A stretch of DNA of 64,000 bases from Suilimivivens sp963650485 (GTDB lineage: Bacteria; Bacillota; Clostridia; Lachnospirales; Lachnospiraceae), in contig CAVJLN010000010.1 in the NCBI GenBank assembly GCA_963650485.1, positions 1-64,000 on the forward strand, given 5' to 3'. The number at the start of each line of letters is the position of its first letter. The first letter of the stretch is position 1. Of the stretch, positions 49,570 through 58,888 are shown in pieces. Made by a program: the position numbers and the translations under genes. The notes beneath the pieces were generated by a model. The model ran no database searches, was not told the DNA's origin, and saw only the letters and a list, made by a program, of their open reading frames with translations.

Positions 49570-52248
49570 CTATTTCTTAAGCTGTGCAAGACGTTCCTTT
49601 ACCTGCTCCATCATCTGGGTATACTTTGAAAGCTTCTCACGCTCTTCTGCCACCTTGGCTTCCGGAGCCTTGGACATGAAGCGCTCATTGTTCAGCATGC
49701 CGTTGACACGGGCAAGCTCTCCAGTAAGACGCTTCTCTTCCTTTTCGAGACGCTCGATTTCCTGCTGCAGATCCACAAGCTCTGCAAACGGCATATAAAT
49801 CGTTGCATTCGGGATCACAACGGATACCGCATCCTCCGCAATACCGCTCTTATCCTTCTGGATCATGACTTCGGAGGCGTATGCAAGCGGTGCAAAGAAC
49901 AGCTTCCCTTCTTCAAAGGCGCGGATCACGTCTTCCTTTTCACTTACCACATAAATGCTTGCCTTCTTGCTCGGCGCTACGTTCATGCCGGTACGCACAT
50001 TACGGATGCCACGGATGGCTTCCTTCAGAATCTCAATGTCCTTTTCTTCCTTCGGGAATGCCCAGCCAGCCGTAAATTCCGGCCATCTGGAAATCATAAT
50101 GGATTCTTCCTCGGACTGTAGGGTACAGAAGATTTCCTCTGTAATAAACGGCATATAAGGATGAAGCAGCTTTAATGCATTGATTAATACATTCTTCAAC
50201 GTCCAGAGTGCTGCTGTCCTGCTTTCCTTGTTATCGGAATTGTACAGACGGGGCTTTACCATTTCAATATACCAGTCACAGAATTCATCCCAGATGAAAT
50301 CGTATACCTTCTGAACGGCAATGCCAAGCTCGAAGCTGTCCATATTATCGGTAACCTCTTTTGCAAGGGTATTGACCCTGGAAAGGATCCATTTATCTAC
50401 CGGCTCTAAAGCAAGTGTGGAAAGCTCCACATCGGAAGCCGGAATTACGAAATCATCCGTCATATTCATCATAATGAAACGGGATGCATTCCAGATCTTG
50501 TTTGCAAAGTTTCGGCTGGATTCTACTCTTTCATAGTAAAAACGCATATCATTACCGGGCGCATTACCGGTAATCAGGGTAAGACGCAGCGCATCTGCGC
50601 CATACTGGTCAATAATCTCCAGCGGGTCGATACCATTTCCGAGGGATTTACTCATCTTCCGTCCCTGGGAATCCCGAACCAGACCGTGGAACAATACGGT
50701 CTTGAACGGACGCTCGCCCATCTGCTCATAACCGGAGAAAATCATGCGGATTACCCAGAAGAAAATAATATCATATCCGGTTACCAGTACATCGGTCGGA
50801 TAGAAATATTTGAGGTCTTCGGTCTGCTCCGGCCAGCCTAAGGTTGAGAACGGCCATAATGCAGAAGAAAACCACGTATCCAGAGTATCCGGATCCTGTG
50901 TAAAGTGGGTGCATCCACACTTCGGGCAGACTTTCGGCATTTCTTTGGCAACCACAATTTCCCCGCACTCATCACAGTAGTAAGCCGGAATCCGGTGTCC
51001 CCACCAGAGCTGACGGCTGATACACCAGTCACGGATATTGTCGGTCCAGTTAAAATAGGTCTTTTCCATACGCTTCGGAATCAGCTCGATCTCGCCATTC
51101 TTAACGGCTTCTACCGCAGGCTTAATGAGCTCATCCATCTTTACGAACCACTGCTGCTTGATCATTGGCTCGATGGTTGTCTTACAACGGTCATGTGTAC
51201 CGACATTGTGGCTGTAATCCTCAATGCGTACTAAAAGTCCCATCTCATCCAGTTCTTTTACAATGGCATCTCTTGCTGCATAGCGGTCCATGCCCTCGAA
51301 CTTGCCGCCGTTTTTATTAATGGTGGCATCATCATTTAAAATATTGATTTCCGGAAGGTTATGACGCTTTCCGACCTCAAAGTCGTTCGGGTCATGTGCC
51401 GGAGTAATCTTAACTACACCGGTACCAAATTCCATATCTACATAGGAATCGGCAATCACCGGGAGTTCACGGTTTACAATCGGAAGAAGAAGTTTTTTGC
51501 CAACCAGATCCTTATAACGATCATCATCCGGGTTTACAGCAACTGCGGTATCACCCAGCATGGTTTCCGGACGTGTGGTTGCAAACTCAATAAACTTCGT
51601 TGTGCTTACACTTCCGTCATCCTCAATCAGAGGATACTTAATGTGCCAGAAATGGCCTGCCTGCTCCTCATACTCTACCTCGGCATCGGAAATGGAGGTA
51701 TTACATACCGGACACCAGTTGACAATACGGCTGCCCTTGTAAATCCATCCCTTTTCATGCATCTTGCAGAATACTTCGGTAACGGCCTTGTTACAGCCCT
51801 CGTCCATGGTGAAACGTTCTCTGTCCCAGTCACAGGAAGAACCTAATTTCTTTAACTGCTCGATGATTCTTCCACCGTATTCCTTCTTCCATTCCCAGGC
51901 TCTCTCAAGGAAGCCTTCTCTTCCCAGATCATGCTTGTCAATGCCCTGTTTCTTCAGGGTTTCGATGATCTTGACCTCGGTTGCAATACTTGCATGGTCG
52001 GTTCCGGGCTGCCACAGTGCGTTGTAGCCCTGCATTCTCTTATAACGGATCAGAATATCCTGCATGGTGTTATCCAGTGCATGTCCCATATGGAGCTGTC
52101 CGGTAATATTTGGGGGCGGAATTACAATCGTAAACGGGGTCTTGCTGTGATCTACTTCTGCATGAAAGTACTTCTTTGCAAGCCACTTGTCATAAATACG
52201 ATCTTCCATTTCTTTGGGGTCGTAGGTCTTTGCCAGTTCTTTGCTCAT
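49570..52248 (-). CDS. valS: Valyl-tRNA synthetase
   Basis: The 892-residue class I synthetase charges tRNA-Val. The HIGH motif is HMGH at 53-56 (PPPNITGQLHMGH), the editing domain sits in the first half, KMSKS appears as GRKMSKSLGNG near residue 530, and the C-terminal coiled-coil arm typical of ValRS spans about 825-892. A zinc-ribbon-like block with four cysteines (CDECGEIV...CPKCGC) lies near residue 430. Expression is controlled by a T-box leader at 52448-52717 with a GUA specifier; a three-unit hairpin array separates the leader from the start codon. Confidence 0.98.
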   Translation of the reverse strand: MSKELAKTYDPKEMEDRIYDKWLAKKYFHAEVDHSKTPFTIVIPPPNITGQLHMGHALDNTMQDILIRYKRMQGYNALWQPGTDHASIATEVKIIETLKKQGIDKHDLGREGFLERAWEWKKEYGGRIIEQLKKLGSSCDWDRERFTMDEGCNKAVTEVFCKMHEKGWIYKGSRIVNWCPVCNTSISDAEVEYEEQAGHFWHIKYPLIEDDGSVSTTKFIEFATTRPETMLGDTAVAVNPDDDRYKDLVGKKLLLPIVNRELPVIADSYVDMEFGTGVVKITPAHDPNDFEVGKRHNLPEINILNDDATINKNGGKFEGMDRYAARDAIVKELDEMGLLVRIEDYSHNVGTHDRCKTTIEPMIKQQWFVKMDELIKPAVEAVKNGEIELIPKRMEKTYFNWTDNIRDWCISRQLWWGHRIPAYYCDECGEIVVAKEMPKVCPKCGCTHFTQDPDTLDTWFSSALWPFSTLGWPEQTEDLKYFYPTDVLVTGYDIIFFWVIRMIFSGYEQMGERPFKTVLFHGLVRDSQGRKMSKSLGNGIDPLEIIDQYGADALRLTLITGNAPGNDMRFYYERVESSRNFANKIWNASRFIMMNMTDDFVIPASDVELSTLALEPVDKWILSRVNTLAKEVTDNMDSFELGIAVQKVYDFIWDEFCDWYIEMVKPRLYNSDNKESRTAALWTLKNVLINALKLLHPYMPFITEEIFCTLQSEEESIMISRWPEFTAGWAFPKEEKDIEILKEAIRGIRNVRTGMNVAPSKKASIYVVSEKEDVIRAFEEGKLFFAPLAYASEVMIQKDKSGIAEDAVSVVIPNATIYMPFAELVDLQQEIERLEKEEKRLTGELARVNGMLNNERFMSKAPEAKVAEEREKLSKYTQMMEQVKERLAQLKK

Positions 52249-52282
52249 TATGTTCTCCTTTTCTGTTATACTGATATATGTT

Positions 52283-52441
52283 CTCTAAGTTCTGCCTTCA
52301 CTTTCAGCTCGGCTTCACTAAGTGCTCTACATGTACCTGATGCACTAAACTCGGGCTGCGCCTTCGGCTTGCTCTCGTTAAGTGCACTGGTACCGTTCGC
52401 ACTAAATTCGAACTTCGCCTCCGGCTCGTTCTCACTAAGTG
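52283..52441. repeat. Array of three 42-nt hairpin units between T-box and valS
   Basis: Units lie at 52283-52324 (first base block altered to CTCTAA), 52343-52384 and 52400-52441. They share CACTAAA-TCG-GCT-CGCCTTCGGCT and end in TAAGTG, like the four units at 12176-12375. Linkers carry CTCTACATG. All would be transcribed in the valS mRNA, just before the start codon. Confidence 0.88.
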
Positions 52442-52447
52442 CTCTAC

Positions 52448-52717
52448 ATGAAAGAACCCTCTACAGAATTACTTCTGTAAAGGGCGTCATTTTACGCGGT
52501 ACCACCTTTGTTTTTCACTCAAAACACTTCCATCCATCTGATTGAAAGCGTTATCCTTTAACGGGGATCAGCCGTGAGAACTTACCGGCTGTTGCTGCCA
52601 TGCCCTTCGGTTCTCCGGTTCCAAAGCTACCTTCCCTGCTGCCTGACCGGATATTCTTTCAGCCGATGGAACATCCTCTCTGATGCCGGAATAAACAGGT
52701 ACTCCTCTTTGTCACTA
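52448..52717 (-). promoter_or_regulatory. T-box riboswitch controlling valS
   Basis: On the minus strand the T-box sequence AAGGTGGTACCGCG (about 52494-52508) precedes a terminator hairpin (CCCTTTACAGAA, GTAA, TTCTGTAGAGGG, then TTCTTTC). Upstream is stem I, closed by CAAAG and CTTTG, with an AGAGGAGTA specifier-loop strand opposite GAAGGTAGC. The specifier codon reads GTA at 52628-52630, a valine codon, which agrees with the downstream gene. Uncharged tRNA-Val would favour the antiterminator and raise valS expression. Confidence 0.95.
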
Positions 52718-52740
52718 CCTTTTCAAAACTTATTACATCT

Positions 52741-52769
52741 ATCTTAGTCGGGTGTCAGAAGATTGTCAA
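52741..52769 (-). promoter_or_regulatory. Promoter of the T-box/valS transcript
   Basis: A perfect TTGACA is followed after 17 bases by TAAGAT on the minus strand, placing the start of transcription just ahead of stem I. The remaining stretch to the LacX-like gene shows nothing else. Confidence 0.75.
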
Positions 52770-52874
52770 GTGTTTTGTCGCCTGCATCTCCTGCGCGTCT
52801 TATCCTGTGCAATCGAGCGCATAATCAGATTCCGATCCTCCGGTGAAAACATTCCCACGCAGACCGACAGGTCT

Positions 52875-53750
52875 CTATATTTCTATGAAATAAGAGGCTG
52901 TCCATATGCCTTGGCCGTTCAGTTCATTTTCCCAGGCACGATCCTTCAGTTCTCCTTCATAGCCCTCACTGTCGCAGCGTCCATACCAGGGCTCAATGCA
53001 GACAAAAGGCGCATTTTTCTTCGGAGGAGACCAGATTCCAAATAACGGCGCTGCCATGCGGATCGTGAGATACGGCGTTCCGTCTGCATAACACAACGCT
53101 GCCAGCTGTGCCTGATGATGCTCAATCACCAGTGCATCGTCATCAAATAAATGCTCTGTAATCGGAAGAATGCCATCCTTCAGCTCATAGGACACCTTCG
53201 TATCGGTTGCCATTCCCTCTTTGCTTAACTGCGTGCTGACAACCTGCTTTTGCTCATCAAATTTCAGAACATAATCGGTCTGCTTTGTTCCTTCCTTTAA
53301 CGGACAGTTAAATGCCGGATGCCCACCGATCGCAAAATACATCGTCTCATCCGAAGGATTTTCCACCTGCCAGCAGACCTCCACACTATTTTCTCCAAGC
53401 TTATAACCAAGCTTTAACACGAACGCGTAAGGATATTTCTGCAGGGTTTCCTCATTGCTTTGAAGCTCAAACCAGATTTCCGTTTCAGATCGGCTTACCA
53501 GTTTAAATTCCATATCCCGTGCAAAGCCATGCTGATTCATGGCATACTCTTTTCCGTCCACACGATACAGCTTCCGGTTAACGCCTCCGACGAACGGAAA
53601 CAGCACCGGTGATGTTCTGCCCCAGAATGCCGGATCTCCCTTCCACATATATTCCTGATTATCGGTAAGCCTTTTAAGCGACTTTAATTCCGCCCCGTGA
53701 GAATCCACCTTAATGGATAGAAATTTATTCTTTAATTCATAGTTTGCCAT
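52875..53750 (-). CDS. Aldose 1-epimerase family protein (LacX-like)
   Basis: The 291-residue protein has the galactose-mutarotase fold and is closest in outline to the LacX group: HGAELKSLKR near residue 18, FPFVGGVNRKLYRVDGKEYAMNQHGFARD near 51-80 with a catalytic-type histidine, and AIGGHPAFNCPL near 142-153 with a second histidine. It should interconvert anomers of a hexose or hexose derivative. It lies alone among membrane and housekeeping genes, so its sugar cannot be inferred. Confidence 0.85.
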   Translation of the reverse strand: MANYELKNKFLSIKVDSHGAELKSLKRLTDNQEYMWKGDPAFWGRTSPVLFPFVGGVNRKLYRVDGKEYAMNQHGFARDMEFKLVSRSETEIWFELQSNEETLQKYPYAFVLKLGYKLGENSVEVCWQVENPSDETMYFAIGGHPAFNCPLKEGTKQTDYVLKFDEQKQVVSTQLSKEGMATDTKVSYELKDGILPITEHLFDDDALVIEHHQAQLAALCYADGTPYLTIRMAAPLFGIWSPPKKNAPFVCIEPWYGRCDSEGYEGELKDRAWENELNGQGIWTASYFIEI

Positions 53751-53836
53751 ATGTTACCATCTTCCCTATGTTAAAATCACTGTGTATCCGTTCCATTGCC
53801 TGCTACCCCTCGAGGTCAGATACCTGCTTAAGACAT

Positions 53837-55519
53837 TCAGCCAAAACTGATATCCAGTTCTCTTTCCTTATTTCCTGCTCCAAACAGATCATATCCGCTA
53901 AGAGTCCTGTAATCTACCCAGTCTCTCCACTCCATGGTCTGTTCATTATAGCTTCCCCTTCTTCGTTCCAGAAAGGCTCCGTTGAGAATCCCTGCAGGCT
54001 CTGTATCTGTATTCTCATATAAGCTGTACGCAATGACCATTCCTTTCTCATTCATCCCCAGATATGTGCATTTTCCCTCATAGGTGGTATACAGTCCCGC
54101 ATCATAATTCGAATCCTGATACAGACAGATCCACTCACGTTCCATATCAAATCCGAAATAATAATGATCCGTATACTGTGTCCCGGAATCGGTATCAAAC
54201 GTCGTTTCGGTACTGAGGCCTTCTCCCTCATACAGTCCCATAACCTTACTCGGGAAATCCGGACTTTGCTCAAAGATCATCTCTTCTAAAGCAGCTGCCA
54301 CCTCACCCGACGTTCCCTCTGCAATAGCTTCTATCTGCGTCAGCCCGCAAACCGGCTCCGTGATGCAGAAATACCCTGCGGCAGCTCCGGCATACAGGTT
54401 AAGATAGGATACCATTCCATCCTCGGACACGAAAACAGGCACTACGTATTCCCCATACATAATCATCAGTATGGAGGCATCTACATAATCCTTATATACA
54501 CCATCCACCTCGTATTCTTTTCCAAATTCCAGATTTCCTGTACCAAAGGCTGACTCCGTCCAGTCATTTCTCTCAATACAGACGGTCATTCTTCCGTCCT
54601 CGTAAGATACCGTTACTGCATCATCAAACCGCAGCTCCCTGTCTGCACTGGTATGCTCCTCTAATGGTGTCAGTATTTCATCATACACACCCGCTCCTGC
54701 CATCACATAAACTGGTACAACAACCTGAAGTTCTCCCTGTTCATTCAAATACATCGGAAGCTCCAGCGAAATATTATCCTCCTGCAGGGTTTCCATTCTC
54801 ATCATAAGATACCAGGCATACACATACTGAAGCTCCTGTGTGTCAGTCTGCCCGAGATAGTTGGACTCAAAGAAGGATTGCATCTCCTGATCCGACTGAT
54901 ATGCTGCAGCCTTCCGTATGTACCGCAGCATTGCATCCTCTGCGCTTTCCCCCTGCCTTGTTTCGAATTCCAGAGAATGAATCAGATCCCTCTGTTCCAT
55001 CTTCCTCCCGGTTTTCATATTCAGATTGTAGGCATAATATCTGATGTCCCCCTCAAAAATGCTGTGCTTTGTCAGAAGCAGACTCAGAATATCTCCGTTC
55101 AGGTAAGCCTCATACTCCACCCGACACCAGGCAAAATTCTCCTCTGACAATTCCTGCGTCAGCTCCTGACAGTCCTCCATGATTTCCCGGTTGATCTCCT
55201 TAGCTCCCTCACTGTCCGAAAGAATCTCCGGTACATGATAATCAACTTCAATCAAAGTATCTTCGTACAAAGTTACCGTTTCTGTTCTGGAAAAAGCATC
55301 CTGCACCAGATCCTGAACCCGAAGCTCCTCCTCCGCATCGGAAGCGGATTCCGTTCCCTCAGAGGACATGGCTTCTTCTCCTGACATACCCGTCTCGTCA
55401 TCTGTTTCCTTCTGGTTCTCCGTAACATAGGACATGGTTTTCATCATTCCGCATCCTGTAAATACCAAAACCATACACAGCATACCAAGCAGCATTAGCA
55501 AATTTCGTTTCATTTTCAT
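53837..55519 (-). CDS. Lipoprotein with DUF3298/PdaC-like features
   Basis: The 560-residue lipoprotein has a signal peptide with lipobox VFTGC (Cys23) and an acidic Ser/Glu linker up to about residue 65. The region around residues 90-280 (VDYHVPEIL, INREIMEDCQELTQE, VEYEAYLNGDILSLLLTKHSIFEGDIRYYAYNLNMKTGRKMEQRDLI) resembles the DUF4163/DUF3298 pair found in PdaC and RsiV-type extracellular sensors. The C-terminal half is unrecognised. It starts 9 bases after the DUF308 gene. Function unknown; a wall-associated role is possible. Confidence 0.7.
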   Translation of the reverse strand: MKMKRNLLMLLGMLCMVLVFTGCGMMKTMSYVTENQKETDDETGMSGEEAMSSEGTESASDAEEELRVQDLVQDAFSRTETVTLYEDTLIEVDYHVPEILSDSEGAKEINREIMEDCQELTQELSEENFAWCRVEYEAYLNGDILSLLLTKHSIFEGDIRYYAYNLNMKTGRKMEQRDLIHSLEFETRQGESAEDAMLRYIRKAAAYQSDQEMQSFFESNYLGQTDTQELQYVYAWYLMMRMETLQEDNISLELPMYLNEQGELQVVVPVYVMAGAGVYDEILTPLEEHTSADRELRFDDAVTVSYEDGRMTVCIERNDWTESAFGTGNLEFGKEYEVDGVYKDYVDASILMIMYGEYVVPVFVSEDGMVSYLNLYAGAAAGYFCITEPVCGLTQIEAIAEGTSGEVAAALEEMIFEQSPDFPSKVMGLYEGEGLSTETTFDTDSGTQYTDHYYFGFDMEREWICLYQDSNYDAGLYTTYEGKCTYLGMNEKGMVIAYSLYENTDTEPAGILNGAFLERRRGSYNEQTMEWRDWVDYRTLSGYDLFGAGNKERELDISFG

Positions 55520-55528
55520 CCTTCCCCC

Positions 55529-56137
55529 TCATTTCCGGATGGTTTCCCCTGTAGTTTCATCCTCTATAATCACAGCATCTGCATCAATGATCTTTTCACG
55601 ATTCTTCTTGGTTTTAAATAATCTGGATAGAATCCACATATCGGATAATCCATCATAAATCAGAAATGCGCCGATCAGACGGACAACCGTGTCCATAACC
55701 GTAAAAGGATTACAGATCAACACCACACCTAACGCAATCGTAAGAAGAGATAACAGCAATGCTACCCACCAGTTATCATACCGCAGCTTTTTAAGATCAA
55801 TGGCCTGCACCCCATTGTGAAGTCCGTGAATCACAATGAGAATACCCACGATCATCGGGATTGCTTTAATAATTGTGTCGGGCTTTAAGACGATCCATAC
55901 TCCTATGACGGCAAGCACAATCCCAAGCATCATCATGCTGTGGGACACCATCGTCTTTTCCCGTGTTGCCAGATACAGGATGATCTGGATAATGCCGAAG
56001 CCTCCGAGTACAATTCCCAGAATCATACATACCACCTGGGTACTCTGTCCCGGCCATACCAGCAGCACGATTCCCAGAATGACACAGATCAATGCAGACA
56101 GGGAATCATTCACCTTCAGACTCTTAATGTAATTCAT
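55529..56137 (-). CDS. DUF308 (HdeD-like) membrane protein
   Basis: The 202-residue protein has six membrane segments in three hairpin pairs, as usual for DUF308, with repeats of the pattern GIVLLVWPGQS, GIVLAVIGVWIVLKPD and GVVLICNPF. A basic 30-residue tail follows (RLFKTKKNREKI). Function is unknown in Firmicutes; HdeD of E. coli is linked to acid resistance. It lies between the VanZ and lipoprotein genes with short gaps. Confidence 0.85.
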   Translation of the reverse strand: MNYIKSLKVNDSLSALICVILGIVLLVWPGQSTQVVCMILGIVLGGFGIIQIILYLATREKTMVSHSMMMLGIVLAVIGVWIVLKPDTIIKAIPMIVGILIVIHGLHNGVQAIDLKKLRYDNWWVALLLSLLTIALGVVLICNPFTVMDTVVRLIGAFLIYDGLSDMWILSRLFKTKKNREKIIDADAVIIEDETTGETIRK

Positions 56138-56162
56138 TGCCGTTACCTCCTTTTATGAAATT

Positions 56163-56720
56163 TTATTTGTTATGCCCTGTTCCGGTCTTCTTATTCGTAT
56201 TCTTATCCTTCTGCTTCCGCTCCCAGACCCGTTTACGGCGGATTGCTTCCACAATCAGATAAAACAGATACCCCCAGACTGCGCCTAAGCAGTTCAGGAT
56301 AATATCATCCACATCAAATGCGCCAAACGCACTGAACAGCTGAAATACTTCAATTCCAAGTACGAACACAAAGGCATTCAGCAGCATGACAAAAAATCTG
56401 CCTGCCTTTTTCCATACATAGGGAAGCAGGAACCCGAATGGTACAAATACCAGAATATTTCCCACCAGATTTTCAAAGCTGTTCAGCATATATGCATAAT
56501 CAATATACATCCGGATGGTTTTAAATGGAATGAAATTGGCGGTATCCAATCCCTCCAGAATCACATCCTTACGCCACGTTGCCGCAATAGCCCGCAGCTG
56601 ATCCATCGGATATTTGAAAATAATCAGTTTGATGACAATTAATAAATAAACCAGAAACAAGGCTCGTATCCATCGTATGTGACGCTGCTTTTCTTCTTCC
56701 GCAGCCAGCTTCCTATTCAC
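56163..56720 (-). CDS. VanZ family membrane protein
   Basis: The 185-residue protein has four or five membrane segments and the VanZ-family pattern NFIPFKTI, ENLVGNILVFVPFGFLLPYVW and GIEVFQLFSAFGAFDVDDIILNCLGAVWGY. VanZ itself gives low-level teicoplanin resistance, but most members, probably including this one, have unknown roles in the envelope. The start overlaps the truA stop by 4 bases. Confidence 0.9.
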   Translation of the reverse strand: MNRKLAAEEEKQRHIRWIRALFLVYLLIVIKLIIFKYPMDQLRAIAATWRKDVILEGLDTANFIPFKTIRMYIDYAYMLNSFENLVGNILVFVPFGFLLPYVWKKAGRFFVMLLNAFVFVLGIEVFQLFSAFGAFDVDDIILNCLGAVWGYLFYLIVEAIRRKRVWERKQKDKNTNKKTGTGHNK

Positions 56721-57499
56721 GAATAACGAACCTCCATCAGTGTAAGTCCCTTGGCAGGCACAAGCGGCCCTGCCATTTCTCTATTTTTACTCTCAAGTAT
56801 TTCCGGAATCTCTTCGGGACTGCGAAGGTGCATTCCGACTTCGATCAGTGTTCCGGTCAGAATCCGAACCATATGGTACAAAAATCCATCCCCGGAATAG
56901 GTAATCCGGAGCAGATCCAGATCCAGATCCGGTTCCTGCGCCGTGCGCATGACCGAACTGTATTCTTTGGTAAATGTAATCTCATCAATGGTACGAACCG
57001 TTGACTTCTTACTCTTCTTTGCTGATGTAAACGCTGCAAAATCATGGGTTCCAAGCAGATACCCCGCAGCTCTCTCCATCGCTTTCACATCGAGTCTATC
57101 TTCTATTCTATGGGCAAACCGCCTTTCAAATACATGCGGAAGCTCCGACTGGATCAGCAGATAACAATATGTCTTCCCTGTGGCATTCAACCGGCTGTGA
57201 AACCGGTCTGCTGCTTCCTTTACGGAGATGACTGCAATATCTTCAGGTAGATATTGGTTGACATAACTCAGGATCTCCTGTTCAGACATCTTCGTATCTG
57301 CATGAAAATTGGCAACCTGTCCTAACGCGTGTACCCCTGCGTCCGTTCTTCCGGAACCTTGGATTTCTACGGGAACTCCTACCATTTTACTTAAAATATT
57401 CTCAAGCTTTCCCTGAATGGTGTTATCCGTGCTTTCCTGACGCTGCCATCCCTTGAATCTTGTTCCTTCGTATTGAAGAACCATCTTAAAATTCCGCAT
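56717..57499 (-). CDS. truA: tRNA pseudouridine(38-40) synthase
   Basis: The 260-residue enzyme isomerises uridines 38-40 in the anticodon arm of several tRNAs. The catalytic aspartate is Asp53 in GSGRTDAGVHALGQVANF. Further family blocks are RFHSRLNATGKTYCYLL near 107 and GDGFLYHMVRILTGTLIEVG near 210. It is coupled to the VanZ gene and separated by 93 bases, including a hairpin, from the AI-2E transporter gene upstream. Confidence 0.96.
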   Translation of the reverse strand: MRNFKMVLQYEGTRFKGWQRQESTDNTIQGKLENILSKMVGVPVEIQGSGRTDAGVHALGQVANFHADTKMSEQEILSYVNQYLPEDIAVISVKEAADRFHSRLNATGKTYCYLLIQSELPHVFERRFAHRIEDRLDVKAMERAAGYLLGTHDFAAFTSAKKSKKSTVRTIDEITFTKEYSSVMRTAQEPDLDLDLLRITYSGDGFLYHMVRILTGTLIEVGMHLRSPEEIPEILESKNREMAGPLVPAKGLTLMEVRYS

Positions 57500-57528
57500 C
57501 GATTCACCCTTTATCTGTTACATTTCTT

Positions 57529-57570
57529 TCTACGTAACTGTTTCGTACCCTCACAGTTACGATGTAGAAT
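57529..57570. other. Hairpin between the AI-2E transporter gene and truA
   Basis: TTCTAC-GTAACTGT pairs with ACAGTTAC-GAT-GTAGAA with a 3-base bulge and an 11-base loop. There is no U-run. The GTAACTGT/ACAGTTAC arms match the GTTAC motif that borders other intergenic elements in the window. Confidence 0.7.
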
Positions 57571-57592
57571 CCATTCCTAATTACCGGACACC

Positions 57593-58855
57593 TCAGGACA
57601 TCCCTGTTGTATTTTCCTGATTCTGTCCTTTGAATTCTTCCCTTGCCTCCTTGCGCTCTCTGGACTGTTTCATTCTCTCCTGCTCCAGGAGCTTATATCT
57701 GCGTACCGGCTCCATATCCTCCTCAGTAATATGGCGGAAATTACTTGCTCCGGAATAAAGAATCTGAACGCTCTTAATGGTTGTATCAAATACGCCCTCT
57801 TCATACATATTAAAAATAATAATTCCGATCGGTACGGCAAGCAGCATGCCCCAGACACCGCCCATACGGTATCCGATGTACAAAAGGAACAACGTTGGCA
57901 GCGGATCCAGCCCTACCGAATCTCCTACGATCTTTGGCTGGATCAGCTGACGGAATAACTGTCCGGCTCCCCAGATAATCAGAAGCCCGATCACCATACC
58001 GTATTCTCCGTTCAGAAACTTGATGATTGCCCACGGCACCAGTACCGTCCCCGTTCCAAAGAAAGGAAGCAGATCAAGAAAGGCCACTCCGATTGCAATG
58101 ATAAATGCATACCGCACGTGAAGAAGCCAGAAGCCGATTCCTAGCAGAATATACATCCAGACCTCGATCTTTAGCTGTGCTTTAAAATAACCTCCTACTG
58201 CACGCTTTAGTCCGCGTTTGATCATAGCGATACGATCCTGAAGGGTCAATGGAAGTATTTTTCCCCAGATATGACGCATATAATCCGGCTCAGCCACAAA
58301 GAAGTAGGCGGATAAAAGGCTCATAATAATTCCAATGATGATAAGCGGCAGATTCTTGGCAAAATTGCCTACAGCCGCAATCGTCGGTGTGCCAAGTGTA
58401 CCTGCCCAGTCACCCCAGAGTGTCTGGAATTTCACAAGAAATCCATCCAGATTCTCCTGCCAGTTCTTTGGCAGATCCGGATACATTAGCATCAGCTTTT
58501 CCCCGATATTCTGCAGATCCTCCTGGGTATTCGCCCACATTTCCGGTAATTCATTTACAAAGGAAATCAACTGCTCCACAAGCCAGGTAATCAGAAAATA
58601 ACCGCCGCTCACGACAAGCGCCAGAACGGCAATAATCACAACCACAGAGCCCATTTTCCGCCGCACCTTAAGCTTTGTTTCAAAAAAACGTACCATCGGA
58701 TTGGCAATCAGCGAAATGATCCAGCCGATCACGAACGGCATAAAATACATAATAATCCTTGGCAGTACCAAAAAGCAGCAAAGAATCAGCAATGCCATAA
58801 TGACTAAATTGACAACAACTTTAACATAGGTTATTCCAGTTCCCTTTTTCTCCAT
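57593..58855 (-). CDS. AI-2E family transporter (YtvI/TqsA-like permease)
   Basis: The 420-residue membrane protein has the layout of the AI-2E transporter family: two N-terminal segments, a hairpin near 55-80, a periplasmic helical stretch (about 85-150) and four or five segments in the C-terminal half, with the block IAIGVAFLDLLPFFGTGTVLVPWAIIKFLNGEYG and GDSVGLDPLPTLFLLYIGYRMGGVWGMLLAVP. Members export small molecules or exchange Na+ and H+; the substrate here is unknown. The C-terminal 50 residues are basic and glutamine-rich. It follows ysxC by 33 bases. Confidence 0.9.
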   Translation of the reverse strand: MEKKGTGITYVKVVVNLVIMALLILCCFLVLPRIIMYFMPFVIGWIISLIANPMVRFFETKLKVRRKMGSVVVIIAVLALVVSGGYFLITWLVEQLISFVNELPEMWANTQEDLQNIGEKLMLMYPDLPKNWQENLDGFLVKFQTLWGDWAGTLGTPTIAAVGNFAKNLPLIIIGIIMSLLSAYFFVAEPDYMRHIWGKILPLTLQDRIAMIKRGLKRAVGGYFKAQLKIEVWMYILLGIGFWLLHVRYAFIIAIGVAFLDLLPFFGTGTVLVPWAIIKFLNGEYGMVIGLLIIWGAGQLFRQLIQPKIVGDSVGLDPLPTLFLLYIGYRMGGVWGMLLAVPIGIIIFNMYEEGVFDTTIKSVQILYSGASNFRHITEEDMEPVRRYKLLEQERMKQSRERKEAREEFKGQNQENTTGMS

Positions 58856-58888
58856 GAAAAACGCCTCTTTTCCTCTGGCTTCTGCCCT

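Noticed and set aside
51931..52545. Plus-strand 204-codon open frame over the start of valS, the array and the T-box
   Set aside because: It runs antisense to valS and through the repeat array and riboswitch; no family resemblance and no ribosome binding site.
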